Source: Eubacteriales Family XIII. Incertae Sedis bacterium
GTDB taxonomy: Bacteria; Bacillota; Clostridia; Peptostreptococcales; Anaerovoracaceae
Direction: 5' to 3'
Assembly (NCBI GenBank): GCA_031269205.1
Contig: JAISZM010000038.1
Location: 1 to 9,279 of the forward strand
DNA: 9,279 bases
Part shown: piece by piece, positions 6,681-9,279 of the stretch
How positions within the stretch are numbered: position 1 is the stretch's first letter
Layout: every line of letters starts with the position of its first letter
Position numbers and translations under genes: made by a program
Notes under the pieces: model-generated
Told to the model about the DNA's origin: nothing
The model's database searches: none
What the model saw: the letters and a program-made list of their open reading frames with translations, nothing else

Positions 6681-6764
6681 TATGCCAAGAGCGATATGTC
6701 AAGAGCGGTATGTCAAAAGAGATATGCCAAGAGCGGTATGCTAAGAGCGATATGTCAACAGCGG
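6681..6764. repeat. Six-copy 14-bp tandem repeat between dnaB and purA
   Basis: Six head-to-tail units start at 6681, 6695, 6709, 6723, 6737 and 6751, with consensus TATGYCAAGAGCGR and no gaps. Unit 3 ends AAAAGAGA, unit 5 has a CTAA variant and unit 6 has CAACAGC. The array fills 84 of the 120 bp between the dnaB stop and purA start. The period is not a multiple of three, so it is not a coding repeat. The units contain no matching CTCTTG, so the RNA would be mostly unstructured. No terminator or convincing promoter is seen in this gap. Confidence 0.9.
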
Positions 6765-6792
6765 TTACCACGGATAACAGTTAGGATGAAAG

Positions 6793-8082
6793 ATGGAATA
6801 CAGAACAGCGGCGATCATCGGCTCCCAGTGGGGGGATGAAGGAAAGGGCAAGGTCATCGACTACCTCGCGTCGTGCGCGGACGTCGTCGTGCGCGCTCAG
6901 GGAGGAAATAACGCGGGGCATACCGTCGTCATCGGCGGCAAAAAATACGCGCTGCACCTCATCCCCTCCGGAGCGCTGCACCCGGGCGCCGTCAATGTTA
7001 TCGGAAACGGGGTCGTCGTGGACCCGGCCGGATTTTTCGAAGAGATGGAGACGCTCGAATCCGACGGCGTCGACTGCTCGAACCTTTTCGTCAGCGACAG
7101 GGCGCATCTCGTGTTCCCGTGGCATCGGGCGATCGACGAGCTTTCGGAGGGACGCGCGGGGAGCGGCGGCATCGGGACGACGAGGCGGGGGATAGGGCCG
7201 TGCTACACGGACAAGGCCGCGCGCGTCGGGCTGCGAGTCTGCGATATGCTCGACGCGGCGGCGTTCAGGGAGAAGATGTCGGCGCGCCTCGACGCGGCGA
7301 ACGAAATTATCGAGAGGATATATGGCGCGGAGCCGCTCGACAAGGTGTCGATCCTGGACTTGTACGCGGGTTACGCCGAGCGCATGGTACCGCTGATAGC
7401 GGACACGGGCGCTATAGTCTACGACGCTGTGACGGCGGGCAAGGCCGTCCTGTTCGAGGGTGCGCAGGGGACGATGCTCGACCTCGACCTCGGCACCTAC
7501 CCCTACGTCACGTCGTCCCATCCGGGTTCCGGCGGCTTCATCATCGGCGCGGGCATAGGTCCGCGCATGATCGGCGAGATCGTCGGCATCGTCAAGGCGT
7601 ACACGACGAGGGTCGGCGCCGGGCCGATGGTCACGGAACTGACGGACGCGACGGGCGACGCGATCAGGGAAGCCGGTCACGAGTACGGCACGACGACGGG
7701 CAGGCCGCGGCGCTGCGGCTGGTTCGACGGCGTCGTGGTGCGTTACTCCGCGCGCATCAACGGAACGACGGGACTCGCGCTCATGCTGCTCGACGTACTC
7801 AGCGGCTTCGACGAGTTGAAGCTTTGCCGCGACTACGCGCACAAGGGAGAGACGCTCCAAGGCTTTCCCGCGCGCCTCGACGTGCTCGGGGCCTGCACTC
7901 CGCTGTACGATACGCTGCCGGGCTGGAAGAGCGACATCACGCGCTGCCGCGATTTCGGTGCGCTGCCCGAGGCCGCGCGGCGCTACGTCGAAGCCGTTGA
8001 GGAGATCACGGGCGTTCCCGTGAAGATTGTCTCCGTCGGTCCCGACCGGGAGCAGACGATCATCCGCGAAGAAGTGTTTTGA
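6793..8082 (+). CDS. purA: Adenylosuccinate synthase
   Basis: PurA joins IMP and aspartate using GTP to make adenylosuccinate, the first committed step to AMP. The 429-residue product is close to the usual 425-435. It has the GTP-binding 'QWGDEGKGK' loop (12-20), with Asp15 as the catalytic base equivalent, and 'GGNNAGHT' (37-44), with His43 as the catalytic acid equivalent. Further conserved segments are 'GTTRRGIGPCY', 'FEGAQGTMLDLDLGTYPYVTSS', 'TTTGRPRRCGWFD' and the C-terminal 'VSVGPDR', so the enzyme looks complete. The ATG at 6793 follows AGGA (6783-6786) at a good distance. In B. subtilis purA also follows the replicative helicase gene. The 120-bp gap holding the 14-bp repeats is the largest inside the operon and might separate its expression from dnaB. 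No purine operator or riboswitch is visible. Confidence 0.96.
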   Translation: MEYRTAAIIGSQWGDEGKGKVIDYLASCADVVVRAQGGNNAGHTVVIGGKKYALHLIPSGALHPGAVNVIGNGVVVDPAGFFEEMETLESDGVDCSNLFVSDRAHLVFPWHRAIDELSEGRAGSGGIGTTRRGIGPCYTDKAARVGLRVCDMLDAAAFREKMSARLDAANEIIERIYGAEPLDKVSILDLYAGYAERMVPLIADTGAIVYDAVTAGKAVLFEGAQGTMLDLDLGTYPYVTSSHPGSGGFIIGAGIGPRMIGEIVGIVKAYTTRVGAGPMVTELTDATGDAIREAGHEYGTTTGRPRRCGWFDGVVVRYSARINGTTGLALMLLDVLSGFDELKLCRDYAHKGETLQGFPARLDVLGACTPLYDTLPGWKSDITRCRDFGALPEAARRYVEAVEEITGVPVKIVSVGPDREQTIIREEVF

Positions 8083-8126
8083 TGCAGATGTTCGAAGGCA
8101 TTTAGGCCGGGTCGAGGGCGGGACGC

Positions 8127-9279
8127 TTGAACTTCAAGAAGGAACAGACAAGAGAATACTATCTGAGCGACACGCACGTGGAGAACATCTTCATCAACGA
8201 GATGATGGCGGGCGCGCCGGGCGACTATGTGAAGGTGTATCTCTTCGCGCTCATGTACGCGGAACTCGGCCTGATCATGCACAACGAGGATGTGGCGAAG
8301 CAGCTCTCCATGGAGATCGAGGACGTCCTCAAGGCTTGGTCGTATTGGGAAGAGTGCGGCGTGATCCGGAAGCACTGCGAAGATCCCGAGAATCGTTTGC
8401 GCTACGAGGTGGAATTCCTGAACCTCAAGACCATGATCTACGGCAGACGCAAGAAAAAGACCTCGGACAGGCAGCAGACCGACGGACTCGCGCAAGGCGT
8501 GCGGGATCTGCTCGCCAGCGAGGAGTTGCGCGCGGTCTGCCGCGAGGTGGAGAGCCTTGTCGGCGCGCCGCTTTCGTCGGAGGATCTGCAGGCCGTCGCG
8601 TCTTGGGTCTCGGATTTCGGGGCGACCGCGCCCGTTATCGTGTTCGCCTTTCGCTATGCGGCGGAGCGGAAAAACGTCTCGGCGGCGCCGGGCCGCAGGA
8701 CGCATTATGTCGGCAAGATCGTGCGGACGTGGACGGAAAACGAGCTTCGCACGGTGGAAGAGGTCAAGCAATATCTGGAGGAAACCGACAACCGCCGCAA
8801 CAGGCACAGGCGCGTGCTCAAGGCGCTCGGCATGGCGCGGGGCGCCGCGGAGGAGGAGCAGCGCATCATGGACCGTTGGTTCGACGCGCTCGGCTTCGAT
8901 ATGGAAACCGTGCTCGAAGCCTGCAAGCGCAGCTCCGGCATCACGAGCCCCAACATAAACTACATCAATTCCATCTTGAACGATTGGGCCGAAAAGGGGC
9001 GCGGCGCAAGGCCCGCCGCCGCCGGGTCAAAGGGCGCGGGGCGCGGCAAGAAACAGATCGCGGAGGTATTGAGCCTGTACGAGGGATTGCGGGAGAAGGC
9101 CGAGCGCGAGGCCGAGGCGCGCAGAGACGAAATCTACGCCCGTCTGCCCGAAGTCAAGCGCATGGACGACGACATACGCAGACTCAACATAGACCGGTCG
9201 AAGGCGCTGCTTTCGGGCGCGGGCAGCGCGCGCGGCGCCGCCGAAGCCCTGCACCGCGAGATCGGAGCGCTGCAGTCCG
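8127..9279 (+). CDS. DnaD-domain primosome protein, apparently fused to DnaC-type loader; 3' truncated by window end
   Basis: A single frame runs without a stop from the TTG at 8127 to the window edge (384 codons). Residues 11-105 resemble the N-terminal winged helix of clostridial DnaD proteins ('VENIFINEMM', 'GDYVKVYLFALMYAEL', 'AWSYWEECGVI'). Two DnaD (DnaB_2) modules follow, at about 120-215 ('YVGKIVRTWTENELRTVEEV') and 225-292 ('YINSILNDWAEKG'). A Gly/Ala/Arg/Lys-rich linker (291-309) leads to residues 310-384. That part ('SLYEGLREKAEREAEARRDE', 'IYARLPEVKRMDDDIRRLNI') resembles the N-terminal helical region of clostridial DnaC-type ATPases, normally a separate downstream gene. DnaD-type proteins help place the helicase loader and helicase on DNA. 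TTG 8127 is the only start after the in-frame stop at 8103-8105; its ribosome site is weak (GAGGG/GCGGGA, 8114-8123). The DnaD call is firm; the fusion reading is inference. Confidence 0.85.
   Translation, partial: MNFKKEQTREYYLSDTHVENIFINEMMAGAPGDYVKVYLFALMYAELGLIMHNEDVAKQLSMEIEDVLKAWSYWEECGVIRKHCEDPENRLRYEVEFLNLKTMIYGRRKKKTSDRQQTDGLAQGVRDLLASEELRAVCREVESLVGAPLSSEDLQAVASWVSDFGATAPVIVFAFRYAAERKNVSAAPGRRTHYVGKIVRTWTENELRTVEEVKQYLEETDNRRNRHRRVLKALGMARGAAEEEQRIMDRWFDALGFDMETVLEACKRSSGITSPNINYINSILNDWAEKGRGARPAAAGSKGAGRGKKQIAEVLSLYEGLREKAEREAEARRDEIYARLPEVKRMDDDIRRLNIDRSKALLSGAGSARGAAEALHREIGALQS

Noticed and set aside
6765..6780. Possible DnaA box near ACCACGGATAACAG before purA
   Set aside because: Only six of nine positions match TTATCCACA on the minus strand, with no cluster of boxes or AT-rich unwinding region nearby.
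6682..6836. Small peptides starting at the ATG of each 14-bp repeat (for example the ATGs at 6682 and 6696)
   Set aside because: The repeat period rotates the frame, no ribosome site is at proper distance (GGAG at 6676-6679 is only two bases from the first ATG), and one frame simply runs into purA.
8082..8105. Seven-codon reading frame overlapping the purA stop (ATG at 8082 to TAG at 8105)
   Set aside because: It is too short and has no ribosome site or conserved context to call a gene; it could at most help translational coupling.
1..9279. CRISPR arrays, tRNA or rRNA genes, toxin-antitoxin or phage genes
   Set aside because: None was seen on either strand. The only repeats are the short tandem and inverted ones listed, without spacer structure.

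Overview
The window looks like a chromosomal segment of an uncultured, GC-rich member of the Clostridia (Bacillota). The gene order rpsF-ssb-rpsR-gdpP-rplI-dnaB-purA-dnaD is the conserved clostridial/bacillar replication-translation neighbourhood. Bacillus subtilis has gdpP-rplI-dnaC(helicase)-purA in the same order. The zinc-type S18, the DnaD-family primosome protein and the Clostridia-like N-terminal region of a DnaC-type loader all point the same way. No phylogenetic marker search could be run, so placement below class level is not attempted.

Layout. Positions 1-894 hold the 3' end of a less GC-rich gene for a concanavalin/LamG-like, probably cell-surface protein. Positions 895-1190 are non-coding. 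They hold a REP-like inverted repeat, an AT-rich inverted repeat, a 23-bp tandem direct repeat that could be a transposon-end remnant, a plausible sigma-A promoter, and a structured leader with a candidate S6:S18 autoregulatory motif. From 1191 on, all genes lie on the plus strand with short gaps and no recognisable intrinsic terminator, consistent with one long transcription unit: rpsF (S6), ssb, rpsR (S18), gdpP (c-di-AMP phosphodiesterase), rplI (L9 with a long Ala/Glu-rich tail), dnaB (replicative helicase), purA (adenylosuccinate synthase) and a DnaD-domain gene that runs off the right edge. A six-copy 14-bp tandem repeat fills most of the dnaB-purA gap.

How the genes work together. S6 and S18 form a heterodimer in the 30S platform, and L9 is a 50S protein. 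SSB, DnaB and the DnaD/DnaC-type protein act at the replication fork and in helicase loading. GdpP degrades c-di-AMP and PurA makes the AMP precursor adenylosuccinate, so nucleotide metabolism sits beside replication and translation.

Most of this is ordinary core genome, and I do not see a clearly new defence or mobile system. The most unusual signal is at the right edge. The DnaD-like reading frame continues without a stop, through a Gly/Ala/Lys/Arg-rich linker, into sequence that reads like the N-terminus of the clostridial DnaC-type helicase loader. This suggests a DnaD-DnaC fusion of the two primosome steps, but the window ends before any ATPase motif. Secondary points of interest are the 14-bp repeat array, the L9 tail, in-frame 18-bp repeats in ssb and gdpP, and the leader structures before rpsF.
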